Positions 1-10,690 are shown, counted from the stretch's first letter. The stretch is 64,000 bases of DNA from Aspidiotus rigidus (GCA_035079385.1 JAVHKY010000052.1:5952001-6016000), one strand, 5' to 3'. Notes: generated by a model not told the origin, from the letters alone. Made by a program: numbers and translations.

Positions 1-115
1 AAGCAGACAACTTTATGATATTGTTGGCTGCTGTCTTTTTTGTGACCGTTTTACCAGTAGAGTTCGCGATGAACATTATAGAGAGCGATCATGTGAATTA
101 CAAGGCATACATATA

Positions 116-250
116 CAGTCTGTTCCACGAGAGTTTGGTATTATAGAAGATAGGCTACCCACGTCACTCACGCTTATTTTACGTTACGGAATGCGAATGG
201 AATGCGGGTTCCTCGTGATTTATAATACCAAACTCTCGTGGAACAGACTG
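116..250. mobile_element. Short MITE with TA target duplication (Tc1/mariner-like)
   Basis: A 135 bp element with perfect 30 bp terminal inverted repeats beginning CAGTCTGTTCC, flanked by TA on both sides (114-115 and 251-252). The CAGT start and TA duplication fit a non-autonomous Tc1/mariner derivative. There is no coding capacity. Confidence 0.85.
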
Positions 251-252
251 TA

Positions 253-654
253 AGCCTTTCACACTTTGGGTTCTTAATGACGATAGTATAAGCATCGGTT
301 ACCTGATTCATTATCAAACTTGTAGTCAAACAAACATTCAAGTTTCTATTTTCAAATAATTTTTGTAGTTCTTTGGATTATAATTATTTACATTTTTCCG
401 TCCTGTAAAAAAGCAAAAATAAAAATTTGCCCAAAACTTCCAAGAATTTTGTCAATTTTTCAATCTGAATTTTCTCATTTTTGATAATATGACGAAAGTC
501 TATTCAACTAGAGTTGGCCTACCGTAACAGCATGCTTCCGCTCAGTGGGGGGTATTAGCAATGATCATTTGATATCTTGTGTTCACGTGCCGGCACATTT
601 TTTTGTGAAAAAGCCTTAGTGGTTCGCTTTGTTTGAATCAAATCTCAAATTGGA
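253..654. other. AT-rich intergenic stretch, nothing recognised
   Basis: No open frame, repeat pair or splice-flanked exon could be supported here. Confidence 0.5.
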
Positions 655-1600
655 ACAGTTCTCAAACGCAAGATTTGAAATCTAATGTGATTTGTAAAAA
701 GATATTGTCTTGCACTTCGTCCACCGAGTCCGTTACTGCGATACTCGGAGTATAAGAGTGATGGCGTGGGACTTTGAAATATTTTTGTACTTCTTGGACT
801 TGCAAAATTTTTCATTTTCAATTCTTGGACTTTGTAATACATATTTTCAACTGTGGGAGACAATTGAAAATGAAAAGTTTCACTTGAAAATATTTCAAAT
901 TTCAACTGTTGAAAATATTTCTAAGTCCAAAAATTGAAAATTAAAAATTTTCCAAGTCCAACTGTTGAAAATATTTCAAAGTCTCACAATGCGAAAATAA
1001 TTCCAAGTTCAACACTTGAGGATATTTCAAAGTTCAACAGTTGAAAATATTTCCAAGTCCAAGAATGGATCAAATTTTTGATGTTGAACATCAATTGATA
1101 CACCTGATTCACTGTTGGAAAAAGTACCCAAAATATATCCTTCAAACGTAATGGCTCCCATAAGAAATACATGCGGAGCAAAGATCATCGTGTCACTAAT
1201 GAAAAATAATGAATATTTAAGGAATGAAACAAATATATTTCAGTTATTCTGATCATAAGTATTTCAAAAGCAAATTTTCATTTCTTAATTTTCTCTTGTT
1301 TTCAATTAGTAACATGATGATCTTTGCTCCGCATGTGTTTCTTATGGGAGCCATTATGCTCAAAGGATATATTTCGCAAATGTATCAATCAATGTTCAAC
1401 ATCGAAAACATGATCCATTGAAAATGAAAAATTTTACAAGTCCAAGAAGTACGAAAATATTCCGATGTCCCGCGGCACGGCCGGCAGCACTCTTACTCCG
1501 AGTATCGCAGTAACGGATTCGGTGGACGAAGTGCGAGACGAAGTCTTTTTACAAATCACATTAGATTTCGAATCCGTAGATCGAGAAGTGAATCAGTGAA
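655..1600. mobile_element. Foldback element, about 0.95 kb
   Basis: The two ends are imperfect inverted copies: 668-830 (CACTTCGTCCACCGAGTCCG in the left arm) pairs with 1425-1585. An inner pair, 1150-1190 with 1315-1352, carries a core containing CCCATAAGAAATACATG next to GGAGCA. The same core recurs in the foldback at 6993-7230. No transposase is seen, and the exact ends are uncertain by about 20 bp. Confidence 0.7.
840..1075. repeat. Degenerate tandem motif inside foldback
   Basis: Roughly 35-45 bp units built around CAACTGTTGAAAATATTTC and AAGTCCAA recur about five times with drift. They look like internal subrepeats of the foldback element. Confidence 0.55.
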
Positions 1601-1714
1601 CGACTCTCGATCCGCGTACCTTGTGTTCTGGATGTCGGGTGAAAATAACATCACCCGTTGGATAGACTATTGGGATTTAAACTTAGGTATAGGTGGCTTA
1701 CAGGTTATAGGACA

Positions 1715-1965
1715 TTTCCGGGTTGGCGCACTGCATACGTATTCTCCTACGTATTATCGTATTCTCCTGCGTATTATCGTATTCTCTTACGTGTTATCGA
1801 GTTTGTAGTATTTCAAACATTGCTCTTATGGCAAATTACTCCACAATGAAAATGAGTATGCAATCTAGCAACACCCATAAGAGCAATGTTGGAAATACTA
1901 CCGCTTCGATAACACGTAGGAGAATACGTATGCAATGCGCCGACATGGAAAAGCCCTATATTTAT
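1715..1965. mobile_element. Foldback MITE family B, copy 1
   Basis: The terminal arms are GCATACGTATTCTCCTACG on the left and its inverse near 1918-1942. The inner arms pair CATTGCTCTTATGG with CCCATAAGAGCAATG. The middle (AATGAAAATGAGTATGCAATC) is shared almost unchanged with the copy at 10045-10235, so this is a dispersed family. Confidence 0.65.
1741..1800. repeat. Three 20 bp tandem units in one MITE arm
   Basis: The unit ATTCTCCTACGTATTATCGT occurs three times head to tail with one or two changes per unit. The opposite arm of the same MITE has only one unit, so the expansion happened in this arm after insertion or during copying. Confidence 0.8.
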
Positions 1966-2004
1966 GAAAATTTATTTTTTTAGATCCTTGGATTCTGTCT
2001 ACAG

Positions 2005-2420
2005 AACCATAATCAGATGACGTCACTTGTAACAGGAATTGGTAAACACCCTATAAAATCTTGGGAAATGCATACCGCAGAGATCAGTGATTTCAGATGT
2101 GCTAATTTTTACGCGTAATCTCCCATGAGAGAATTCCAGGAGACTTTTGTTGTCAAATACATCGATAATCATTAATACCTTAAGAATGGTACATAGCTCA
2201 ATAGAAAGGTTGAAGTATTTATTTTATGATTAACAATGTTTCATTCTCAAGATATTAATTATTACCGATATATTTGACAACGAAAGTCTCCTGGAATAAT
2301 CTATCACATATGAAAATCAGCCTGGCTGAAATCACTGATCTCTGCGGTCTGCTTTTCCCGAGATTTCATAGGACCTTTACTATTGAATTATACAAATGAC
2401 GTCACGCTGATAATGATCTA
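2005..2420. mobile_element. Foldback MITE, about 0.4 kb
   Basis: Left arm 2005-2170 and right arm 2255-2420 are imperfect inverse copies. Landmarks are TGACGTCA near the outer ends, GCAGAGATCAGTGATTTCAG against its inverse, and CAGGAGACTTT against its inverse. No ORF is present. Confidence 0.7.
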
Positions 2421-2624
2421 GTAGAAAGGTAGGTATTCATCTGTGCTATTCATGCATAAATGAAAGCGGTTGCGGTAGGTAGCTTCCTATTTCCTGTATT
2501 GGCAACATTGTTAAGCAGTTTGTTTGATCAAATAGACAACGGGAGCGCTGCGTGGGAAAGGGGCCTCCGTAGCCTTAGGCCCTTGTTCCATAGAACCATT
2601 TATTTTGTTCTACAATTCTATTAA

Positions 2625-3555
2625 GCCTCATCCACACGAGAGAGTTTTCGAGGAGAATACGTTGGGGAATATGAAGTGGGCGGAGCGTAATTGGAACGCT
2701 CGGTGAGAATATGAGGTGAAAACAAAGTTGAACATGTTCAACTTCTTCGGGAGAATTTGAAGGGAAATGTGAGTAGTGTTGCGTGTGCACGGTCAGAGTG
2801 CGTTACTAACAACGTGATCGTCATACGCCTACAGACAGCCACGCAGATAGCAGCATACGTAACACTAGTCTTTCCTATTTTTCTCTCATCACACGTGTGG
2901 ATGGATTTTTGTATCACAGGAGAAAATGAGCGTGCGCGTGCATATTCCCCTATCATATTCACCTGTTTTGACATGTTTCATGTCTTTGCTCTGGCCTGAA
3001 TTTTGAAATTTGCGTGCGCGTGCGTGTGTTTTTTCTCTGAGCCCTACCCTAATTTTGAAATTTGCGTGCGTGCGTGCGTGCAATACTAGCTTAGTACGAG
3101 CTTAGTATACTAGGCTTCATTATACTAGCCCTAATGTACATTATACTGGCCTAATATACTAGCTGAGCGATACTATTTGACATTGTATACTGGGCTTGCT
3201 TCATACTAGACTAGCTTTATATACTAGCTCTAAACTAGACTTATACTGGACAAAGAGGGAGGCGAACGAGCGGACCCATCGAGAAGGGCTATGAAACCCA
3301 GACCTAATATACAGTATACTAGCTTATTCTGAATAGTCTTATACTAGACGAAGAAGGGGGCAAACGAGCGAATACTAGCTTAGTATACTAGGCCTCATTC
3401 CTAACATACAGTATACAAGTTGACTAATGAAATATGAAGACATGAAATATGATCTTCATTTATTTGGCTACACCCGAAATTTTTTTTTAAATAAAATCTC
3501 AATTTCGCGAGTTATAAGGCGTAAGACTAATTTTTTCCCCTCGTGTGGACGAGGC
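2625..3555. mobile_element. TTAA-flanked MITE copy 1, with internal expansion
   Basis: It begins GCCTCATCCACACGAGAGAG and ends with the inverse, CTCGTGTGGACGAGGC, and lies between TTAA at 2621-2624 and TTAA at 3556-3559. The first 340 bp match the neighbouring copy closely. About 560 bp between 2965 and 3525 is extra and holds simple-repeat arrays. TTAA duplications are the rule in piggyBac-type elements; membership is inferred from that alone. Confidence 0.7.
3010..3425. repeat. Simple-repeat arrays (GCGT and TATACTAG)
   Basis: GCGTGC runs occur at 3013-3032 and 3063-3080. They are followed by many scattered copies of TATACTAG or ATACTAGCTTA through 3420. These form the bulk of the extra sequence inside the first TTAA-flanked element. 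Confidence 0.65.
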
Positions 3556-3559
3556 TTAA

Positions 3560-3924
3560 GCCTCATCCAGACGAGAGAGTTTTCGAGGAGAATAGTTGGG
3601 GAATATGAAGTGGGCGGAGCGTAATTGGAACACTCGGTGAGAATATGAGGTGAAAACAAACTTGAACATGTTCAACTTCGTGGGGAGAATTCGAAGGGAA
3701 ATGTGAGTAGTGTTGCGTGTGCACGGTAAGAGTGCGTTACTAACAACGTGATCGCCATACGCCTACAGACAGCCACGCAGATAGCAGCATACGTAACATT
3801 AGTCTTTCCTACTTTTCTCTCATCACACGTGTCGATGGATTTTTGTATCACAGGAGAAGATGAGCGTGCGCGCGCATATTTCCCTATCGTATTCACCGTT
3901 TTTTTTCCCTCGTGTGGACGAGGC
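3560..3924. mobile_element. TTAA-flanked MITE copy 2
   Basis: A 365 bp element with the same terminal repeats as copy 1. It shares the TTAA at 3556-3559 with copy 1 and is followed by TTTA at 3925-3928, a probable one-base change from TTAA. It is close to copy 1 over their common 340 bp. Confidence 0.75.
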
Positions 3925-3928
3925 TTTA

Positions 3929-4565
3929 TAATATTATATCTACAAGTTTTACTGTTAGAAACTGACATTAGAGCGCGTTATAACGAAATTAGGAAGAGTG
4001 TATTTGGTTTAGAAGTAGTATGCTTTGAAACTTCAAATGCGTTTTTCTCAAAACTATCATTTTCATTGGAGCCCCCTTTTCCACGCAGAGCTTCATTTTA
4101 ATTATCACATGAAATTCAGGACTCAAAAAATGTTGATGATAATTTATTTATTTTTCAAGATCACTTTTTTAAATCTATTTTCAATTTTGTTGATAAGTTT
4201 TATCCGTGTATCAAGTTTAGTCTGGAAAGAGAATAGAATAATAGCATAAATGTCGATTTGACTAAGTTTTAATCAAAGGTACGCGAAAATCATTTATTCT
4301 TCAAAAATCTGGATCATTCATTATCACCCCAACAAACTATTCAATATTAATTTGAATGAGTTGAATAATATGAAGAGGAAATAATTGTTGTCTAGTTCAA
4401 AGGATGAAATATTCTATTTTGATAGAAGGTATACTGAGAGTGAGCGACTACTTCAAGAACATTACATAGAATGGACAAAAGGAGGGTATTTCAAATGGAG
4501 AGGAGAAACAAGATATGGTTGGTCAACGTTTTTGCAAGGTGATGAAATTTCAATAACAAAAGTCA
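3929..4565. other. Unassigned sequence downstream of the serpin exon
   Basis: A plus-strand open frame at 4385-4585 (66 codons, charged composition) has no recognised similarity. On the minus strand no further serpin exon could be identified, so the remainder of that gene probably lies to the left of the window or is lost. Confidence 0.4.
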
Positions 4566-4569
4566 ACTA

Positions 4570-4632
4570 CCTACTCGTATTCTAATTACTCTCCAGCTTT
4601 CCTTGACGTACACGTTGTCAAAGAAAATCTTT
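4570..4632 (-). pseudogene. Serpin-like segment continuing after the serpin exon in another frame
   Basis: The minus-strand frame reads KIFFDNVYVKESWRVI, which resembles the region after helix C of serpins (A-N-K-I-F-V..., leading into the next strand). It lies about 35 bp downstream of the serpin exon end but one base out of frame with it. Three readings are possible: one exon broken by a 1-base indel, an unusually short intron of about 37 bp (GTATGA...AAAG, no clear pyrimidine tract), or a decayed gene. Similarity is judged by eye over a short stretch. Confidence 0.45.
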
Positions 4633-4665
4633 CTTAGATGTTTATGGAGGCATAAATAATCATAC

Positions 4666-4857
4666 CGGTACTGGAATAAAGGACTGTAACTTTTGCAGTA
4701 GATTACTGGCTTTATCATTATCTGATGGTAAGTGCAATGCGTGCAATAATTCTTGATTTGTCTGTCCACCAGAACCTTCTAAAATAAGGGCCAATAGTAA
4801 CTTTATGCTCAGTGGTGATACAACAATATTTTCTCGTGGGGTTACGTTCAACAGTAC
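4666..4857 (-). CDS. Serpin exon (N-terminal part of serpin domain)
   Basis: On the minus strand a good acceptor (TTTTTCAG) precedes a phase-0 exon of 64 codons. It carries the serpin signature ENIVVSPLSI, then LLALILEGSGG and QTNQELLHALHLP, matching helices A-C of the family. The upstream exon at 10361-10690 ends in RYSVFDRDLLN at a GTAAGT donor, also phase 0. Joined, the two give a normal serpin helix A. Serpins inhibit serine proteases by a conformational trap using a C-terminal reactive loop, which is not in this window. The donor GTATGA follows at 4665. Inhibitory activity cannot be judged without the loop. Confidence 0.85.
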
Positions 4858-4869
4858 CTGAAAAATGAA

Positions 4870-5236
4870 CAATAAAATATTTTCAATATGAACAGCAATA
4901 GGCGGCGTAACTTGGATTTCAACTGTTGGTAGTCCTGTGTGCAAAGGTGATCATGGTTTAATTTGTATATCGCCAAACAGTTTTTCAATTCTGTTTTCCA
5001 ATTTAAGTATCAGTTTTAGAAAAGATTGTTTATTACAAAAAATGTTCTTTTGAGAATTCTCTACAACTTTGATTCTCACACTGCTCTTGATTAAAAGTCA
5101 AATAACATCAGAGAATACGTTTGAACTAACGCATATATTTGGTCCACAAGCACAGTCCATAAGAAAAAAAATCCATGATCACCTTTGTAACTAGCGCTAC
5201 CTGGTGTAGGTTATGCCGCCTATTAATTGTGAACAC
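4870..5236. other. Intron sequence, nothing recognised
   Basis: AT-rich sequence upstream of the serpin exon on the minus strand. No repeat pair or exon was supported. Confidence 0.4.
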
Positions 5237-5240
5237 AAAT

Positions 5241-5376
5241 GTGACCTGCGATGAGAAAAGGATGCTCATTGCCCAATGACCGGAACAACATTTCTCTCTT
5301 ATTAGATGTCCAATCAGAGAGAAATGGTGTTCTTGCGCCAAAGAGCAATGAGCATCCTTTTCTCATCGCAGGTCAC
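5241..5376. mobile_element. 136 bp palindromic MITE with 4 bp duplication, copy 1
   Basis: Inverted ends GTGACCTGCGATGAGAAAAG and the exact inverse, flanked by AAAT on both sides (5237-5240 and 5377-5380). A second copy of identical length lies at 19342-19477, flanked by ATAT. The 4 bp duplication differs from the TA of the other MITEs here. Confidence 0.8.
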
Positions 5377-5389
5377 AAATGTTTTTCCG

Positions 5390-5560
5390 TGACGTCATAG
5401 CACTGACATATCCGTAGATTCAAAGTACCCAAACCAAAGTTCATCAGCTTCTAGCAGCTTCACTATTATAAGAATAACAAAGAAACATTCATTCATACTT
5501 GAAAATAGAATGAACTTGAGAATTTAAAAAATGCATTTTTATACATAGGAAAGCATAATC
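5390..5560. repeat. Dispersed repeat unit, copy 1
   Basis: It shares GTGACGTC, CAGCAGCTTCA..AGCAGCTTCAC-like and AAATGCATTTTTATA blocks in order with 19035-19215. Here it follows a 136 bp MITE; at 19 kb it precedes the other copy of that MITE. Confidence 0.5.
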
Positions 5561-5915
5561 TGGGTGGGGCAAAAATCATTTGTCAAATTTGCACGACAAG
5601 AAAAACGTGCACAATTTTTTCATAGTAAAAGAACTTGTATTTGAAAAACATAAAAACAAAAAACAAACACAAGTGACAATGACAATGCTCTGTATAATAT
5701 GAACACATGAGTAACTATGCAGCCGATACAACAGCCATGTACACGCCGTAGCATGCCTTTGACGGCAAAAACATCTGTCTAAACAAAAAATGTGGAAACG
5801 TAAAGCAACTTTTGCCCATGCCAGAAAGCGTAAAGCAACTTTTGCTTCACCCTGTATAATGCTAGTGAATATCAACTTTTTGTTTTTCCCCGATGTTGCA
5901 CACTACCGGGTATGT
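5561..5915. other. Intron sequence, unassigned
   Basis: It contains a repeated AGCGTAAAGCAACTTTTGC motif (about 5798-5850) but no coding exon that can be supported. The 99-codon minus frame here has no recognisable domain. Confidence 0.35.
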
Positions 5916-5917
5916 CT

Positions 5918-6766
5918 ATACTGTGGTGGGGCAAAAAGGTGTCGCCAATTAAAGGTGAGTTTGGACTAAATTCACTCCAGCTCAAAAACGCAAAAGGTTA
6001 GATGGACACATTAAAGCTACAAAATTTGTACCTCAATTTTATCTTCAATTTGTGCCCTTACTCACCTTTCTACAATATTTCTGAGCCAAGTTATGGACCA
6101 AAATGTCCCAAAAATTGAACAATTTGCCAAAATTCTCAAAATTAAAAATTGTTCAAACTTCATTATTTTATCCAATTTGAAAGTGAAATTTAACGCTGAT
6201 TCCAAATAAAATACCTAAATGTGATGCAATCTGCAAAATCATACCATAAGTCGCACTGGCGGGACCACCCTGTGTATAAAACCCACCTTCACAATATGAA
6301 ACTACACATGCTGTAAACACAATATTATTATCTTTGTGTTGTTTGCCCAACATCTGCACCACAATGTTACTCAAAAGAAAGATTTTGGTAACTGCATGTT
6401 GATATCTCTATATACCAAGGCGAGTTTTAAACAGGATGGTTTCGCCAGCGCAACTTATGGTATGGTTTTGCAGATTGTATCACAAATAACCCTACAAAGC
6501 TTGGAAATAGGGGATTTTTCAATCTCTTACCGGTACTTTGGATATCTTGGCAAATTGGTCAATTTTTGTCACATTTTGGTCCATAACTCGGCTCAGAAAA
6601 GTCGGAAAAACTTTGGATGTGGCTCAAATTAAAGATAAAATTGAGATACAAAATTTGTATATTTAAACTATACATCTAACGTTTTGCGTTTTCGCGCTAC
6701 GACAAATTTAGCGCAAACTCCCATTTAATAGGTAACATCTTTCTGCTCCACCTAGTATAGTACGTT
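5918..6766. mobile_element. Foldback element, about 0.85 kb
   Basis: Outer ends TATACTGTGGTGGGGCAAAA and an imperfect inverse around 6745-6766. Arms run to 6260 and from 6430. Landmarks include GGACCAAAATGT against ACATTTTGGTCC and ACAAAATTTGTA against its inverse. It has no transposase. Confidence 0.7.
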
Positions 6767-6990
6767 GTAGTACTATATAGTCAAAAGACCGGGTAGTGTT
6801 TGATTGTGGATTTTTTTCTTTATTGTATCTGGAATTTTGGGACCCGCCCAGAGCACCTGAAGTCTTAATTTTTTTTTTTTTGTAAAATTCTTCTTCAAAT
6901 GGAAAGTAACATCGGTTTTTGATAGAATTTGAAGCAAATGGACTGTTATTGTGACGTCACAACTATCGATATCATGGATGAAAAGATCGA

Positions 6991-7231
6991 TTTTGTCCAT
7001 TTAGCATTTTGCTCCCATAAGAAATACATGTGGAGCAGAGATCACTACGCTACCAATTGAATATAAAAAATGATACGGTCAAGAGATTTTTTTTACAAGT
7101 AGCAAGAAGTTGATAAATTTGAAATATCAACTTTTCTGTAAATTTTAACATCTCATATTAAATTAATACCATGGTCATCTTTGCTCCGCATGTATTTCTT
7201 ATGGGAGCAAAATGCCGAATGGACAAATTTT
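6991..7231. mobile_element. Foldback MITE sharing the 1.15 kb core
   Basis: The arms 6993-7050 and 7171-7228 are inverse copies (TTGTCCATTTAGCATTTTGC on the left). They include CCCATAAGAAATACATG next to GGAGCA, the same core seen at 1150-1190. The loop is about 120 bp. Confidence 0.7.
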
Positions 7232-7806
7232 CAGCAGGATAGGTACTTCTGCCAGAAATAGCTCACTCACACTTATGCATCTTGCACTCACACTCATGTT
7301 GCGTTATCACAAATAACACAGTCCATTTAGTGGAGAAATTATACAAATTTGTCTGCAAGGTGTACAAAGAAAATATCAGTGCGCGTCTGTCGAGTTGTTG
7401 CCACAATAGGTACCTTCCTGACTCCTCCCACCTTGCATTACCCATTGTAGGTAGCTGCTTTCACCCTGTTACAGGGCATGTTGTTGAGTTGTTTTTTTTA
7501 TTTTGGAGTACCGAACATTTGGACTGTCATATACCAATGTATTCTTATGAGAGAACAAAACCGAGGACTGTAACACAGGTGTATATGGGAGTTTTTTATT
7601 TTTTTTCAAATAACTCATGATGTGGACATTTTACGAGAAAAATGAAGAGAACAAGATTGAACGAGCATAAAATTTCCTTTAAAATGATACCATGTTTAGC
7701 AGAATTGGAGAATTTTTTTTTTGACCTTCAAAATTTGCTTGTACAGTCTGAATGAGCGTCAATACGTATGCCATATTTTGTGAATTTTTTAATATCAAGT
7801 TGCTGC
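7232..7806. other. Intron sequence, nothing recognised
   Basis: Open frames of 60-112 codons on both strands here show no domain or splice-supported structure. Confidence 0.35.
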
Positions 7807-7808
7807 TA

Positions 7809-8097
7809 TTCGCATGAGGACACAACTGTAGGTGCGCTAGAGTCGTGCCCGAAAAGGGGATTCGGCAAAAATTGCCATAAACCTGTATAAAACTAAAACG
7901 GGCTGTATCTTTGTCAATATTGAAAAATACAAAAAAGTAGTAAGAGCATTTTTTTATTATTTTCATTCATAGAATAACCTAAAAGAAGAAAAAATTAAGA
8001 TTTCAACAATTTTCTGTAACATCCCCTTTTCAGGCAGCTTCCAAAAATGGCCACCACAGTTTTCATAGAGGGCGCCTACTTTGTGTCCTCATGCGAA
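7809..8097. mobile_element. MITE with TA duplication, 289 bp
   Basis: Inverted ends TTCGCATGAGGACACAA (left, with small gaps further in) and its inverse, flanked by TA at 7807-7808 and 8098-8099. It fits a Tc1/mariner-type non-autonomous element. Confidence 0.75.
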
Positions 8098-8423
8098 TAC
8101 TTCAAAATATAATTATGTATTAGCTGCTGTGAAAGAAGAATTGATGAATACACCTGTAGTCAAATATAATGAATTTCTCTTCTTCTTTGAAAAAATTGCA
8201 AGTCAATGATAGAATGACTGGAATTCGGACGAGTTACAGAAATTGTAACTAGTGGAGCAATTACTTTCCAGACCAACTTGAACGTTTTCTTCTTATGAGT
8301 TTAATTATGATAATTTATTAACAAAAAATGTTTTAGGATACAACGTTTGCGTAGATACATTTTAACTAAGAATAATTCAAATGAAATACTTATTTAAAAA
8401 AAAAAAATCATGCGTTACTGATC

Positions 8424-8703
8424 AAGTTGATTGAATTGACATTCTCAGAACTAAACTGAAAAAAACCCGCGAGGGTTTGAACTGAAAAAACTCTAGTTAT
8501 TAAACAAAATATTGAATAATTTTGTAATCAAACGATCATGTTTAAAATCTTACGGCAGCATTGTAGTATTCTCTTATAGAACACGAACCCAAGTATTTAC
8601 CTATATTATAGGTGGAAGACTGAATAAATCTAGGATTTTTTTCAATTCAAACTCTTGTTTCTTCTTTCTAGTTCAGTTATGATAATGTCAATTCAATAAA
8701 CTT
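8424..8703. mobile_element. Imperfect inverted-repeat MITE
   Basis: AAGTTGATTGAATTGACATT at the left pairs with AATGTCAATTCAATAAACTT at the right. A second inner pair (AAACCCTCG region with CAAACTCTTG) is weaker. No clear target duplication is seen. Confidence 0.6.
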
Positions 8704-10040
8704 CATCAGGAACACTGGATTTTGTTTTTCAAAATTATTTTATCAGCTTATTCTTCTTTTCAAAGTGGTGATAAAGGATTGAAACGTTTTCTTAGTAATC
8801 ATAACTATGGGAGTTGATATGCGTGTCGTTTAGTGATGGATGATAGCTTCGCTTTAATAATATAGATAGAGACCGGTGAAGAGCGAAATCAATGAGAATT
8901 AAAATGAAGTTTGATCCATGATAAAAGAGACGCAGTAAAAAAATTCTATATAGCCAAAAAATACCAAAACTGGAAATTAATGCCGAAAAAGGCCAAAATT
9001 ACCACAAAAACTTAGTTTGCCAATAGAAGTGAGAAATTTCATTCCAAAATTGTGAAGATTTTGCTAGAAAAATACCAAATTTTTCCTAAAATCTGGTCAA
9101 TTTTGTTTGAAAAAGTATACTGAATTTTGGGTCCAACTTGGGCCAATTCTTATCAAAGAATTCTTAAATTTGAGTCTGAAGCTAAGTAATTTTGATTGGA
9201 AAAAATCAACAAAAATTTGTTCCCCAAGTGAGGCAGTTGTGATTGAAAATTGGTAAATTTAGACTTCCAAAATTGATTATTTCTGGTGGAAAAAAAAAGG
9301 TAATTTTGATTGGAAATTGGATGATTTTCATCGAGAGTGAATGAGTGTGCTGAAAACACGTTTTTTCCTCCGTTTTGTTAAATATGCCAAGTATTGCCGA
9401 ATTTGTGAATTTCAGTGCTGAAAGTTACACATTTTCGTGTCGAGAAATCCGGTCTTTAGTAATGGGTAAAAATCAGTAATTTGAAACAACCGGTAGACCG
9501 GTAGTCGTTGAAGCTTCACTACTGGTAGACCAGAGTTTACCAGCAAATAGAACCGGTAGTAGTGGTTTTATTCTAAATTTCGAAAATTTTGGTGAGACTT
9601 TGAAAAACTGTCAGTAGTACCAGTCTTACGGAGGTGACCAATTAAACTGCGGAAGTTGAAAAAAGGTTGACAGATGAGAAGGGATTTTTTTAGTTTTTTG
9701 ACTGGATGTATCATAAAATGACTCAATCGAGAAAAAGCATTTTTGTTTCTCGGTGAAAAGAGCTTGTTCTGCGTAATGTGAGTCGTTGGTGTTGTTATGA
9801 CATGACATAAGCACCAATTCTCCAAATTTTTCTAAAACTTCAAAAGCATCATTTTTTTTTGCGTTGTCAACAATATTACCGCTTTTTTCTCTTGCGGTCA
9901 AAATACAAATTGTTTGACTACTGTTGTGAAAAACAACTGGCAGTACCAGTCGTACCTCCAGGGGTGATCCACCCATCACTAGTGCTGTTTACTGAATTAC
10001 ATTTATCGGTTGATATGACGTCACAGGAAAATCGGTCTAC
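8704..10040. other. Intron sequence with a short imperfect direct repeat
   Basis: CAGTAGTACCAGTCTTACGG (9611-9630) and CAGTACCAGTCGTACCTCC (about 9941-9960) are similar, as is the sequence just after them. They may bracket an old 0.33 kb insertion. No coding exon is supported. Confidence 0.35.
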
Positions 10041-10044
10041 AGGA

Positions 10045-10235
10045 CTTTTCCAGTAATTGCATACTTATTCTTCTATGTATCATTAAGTTGGTAGTGCTTC
10101 TAACATTGCTCTTATGGCAAACTGCTCCAGAATGAAAATGAGTATGCAATCCACCAACACCCATAAGTTCAATGTTAGAAACACTACTAACTTGATAATA
10201 ATTATGTAGAGAGTAAGTATGTAATTTGAAATAGT
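10045..10235. mobile_element. Foldback MITE family B, copy 2
   Basis: It shares the middle AATGAAAATGAGTATGCAATC and the CATTGCTCTTATGG arm with 1715-1965. Outer arms TTGCATACTTATTC and GAGTAAGTATGTAA pair. It has a single arm unit, unlike the triplicated unit in copy 1. Confidence 0.65.
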
Positions 10236-10360
10236 GGAAACGCTCTATTGACTTCATTCAAGTTAGGCCTATATTATGTATCATGATAATTGCACAGATT
10301 TTTCCTCCTCACCATGCTCAACTCCTCACTTTTTCAAGTATAAGCTGTCTACCTACTTAC

Positions 10361-10690
10361 ATTCAATAAGTCACGATCAAAGACGCTGTATCGTTTTTTC
10401 TTCAATTCATTCAGTATGTCTTCCTCAGTACCAAAATCTGGAGAACTAAGAGTAACTCGTTTGAGATCATCTTGAGTTTCAGAAGGCGGAAATGTGGTGA
10501 TTGTGGTAGATAACGTAGATAGTGTAGATGAGATTGAAGCAGTCGATGAGGTGTCGTTTAATGCGGATGTTACTCCAGTTGTTGTAGATATCACTTCTTC
10601 AGTGGTTGTAATTGTTGTTTGCGTGGAAATTAAAGAATCTTGGTCTTCAGGTTGCATAACAGTTGAAGCATCTTGACTATTAGATGTTGC
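10361..10690 (-). CDS. Ser/Thr-rich linker exon joining the clip part to the serpin
   Basis: A minus-strand exon between acceptor TTATCTTCAG and donor GTAAGT encodes about 110 residues. The first two thirds are Thr/Ser-rich (for example STTTGVTSALNDTSSTAS), as in mucin-like or O-glycosylated linkers. The last third is charged and ends RYSVFDRDLLN, the start of serpin helix A. It ends in phase 0, matching the serpin exon at 4666-4857. With the best acceptor the open frame starts in phase 0, whereas upstream exons end in phase 1. A one-base indel in the AAA run near 10680, a weaker acceptor (CAAG at about 10672), or an unseen exon would reconcile this. Confidence 0.7.

Noticed and set aside
2738..4101. 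Paired ORFs repeating QTATQIAAYVTLVFP
   Set aside because: They are readings of the duplicated TTAA-flanked MITE, without coding features.
4385..4585. Plus-strand 66-codon ORF as a gene
   Set aside because: No recognised similarity, no splice or promoter context, and it overlaps the serpin-like segment on the other strand.
6168..6632. Two similar short proteins sharing an ATYGM.LQI stretch on opposite strands
   Set aside because: The similarity is produced by the two inverted arms of the foldback element, not by a duplicated gene.
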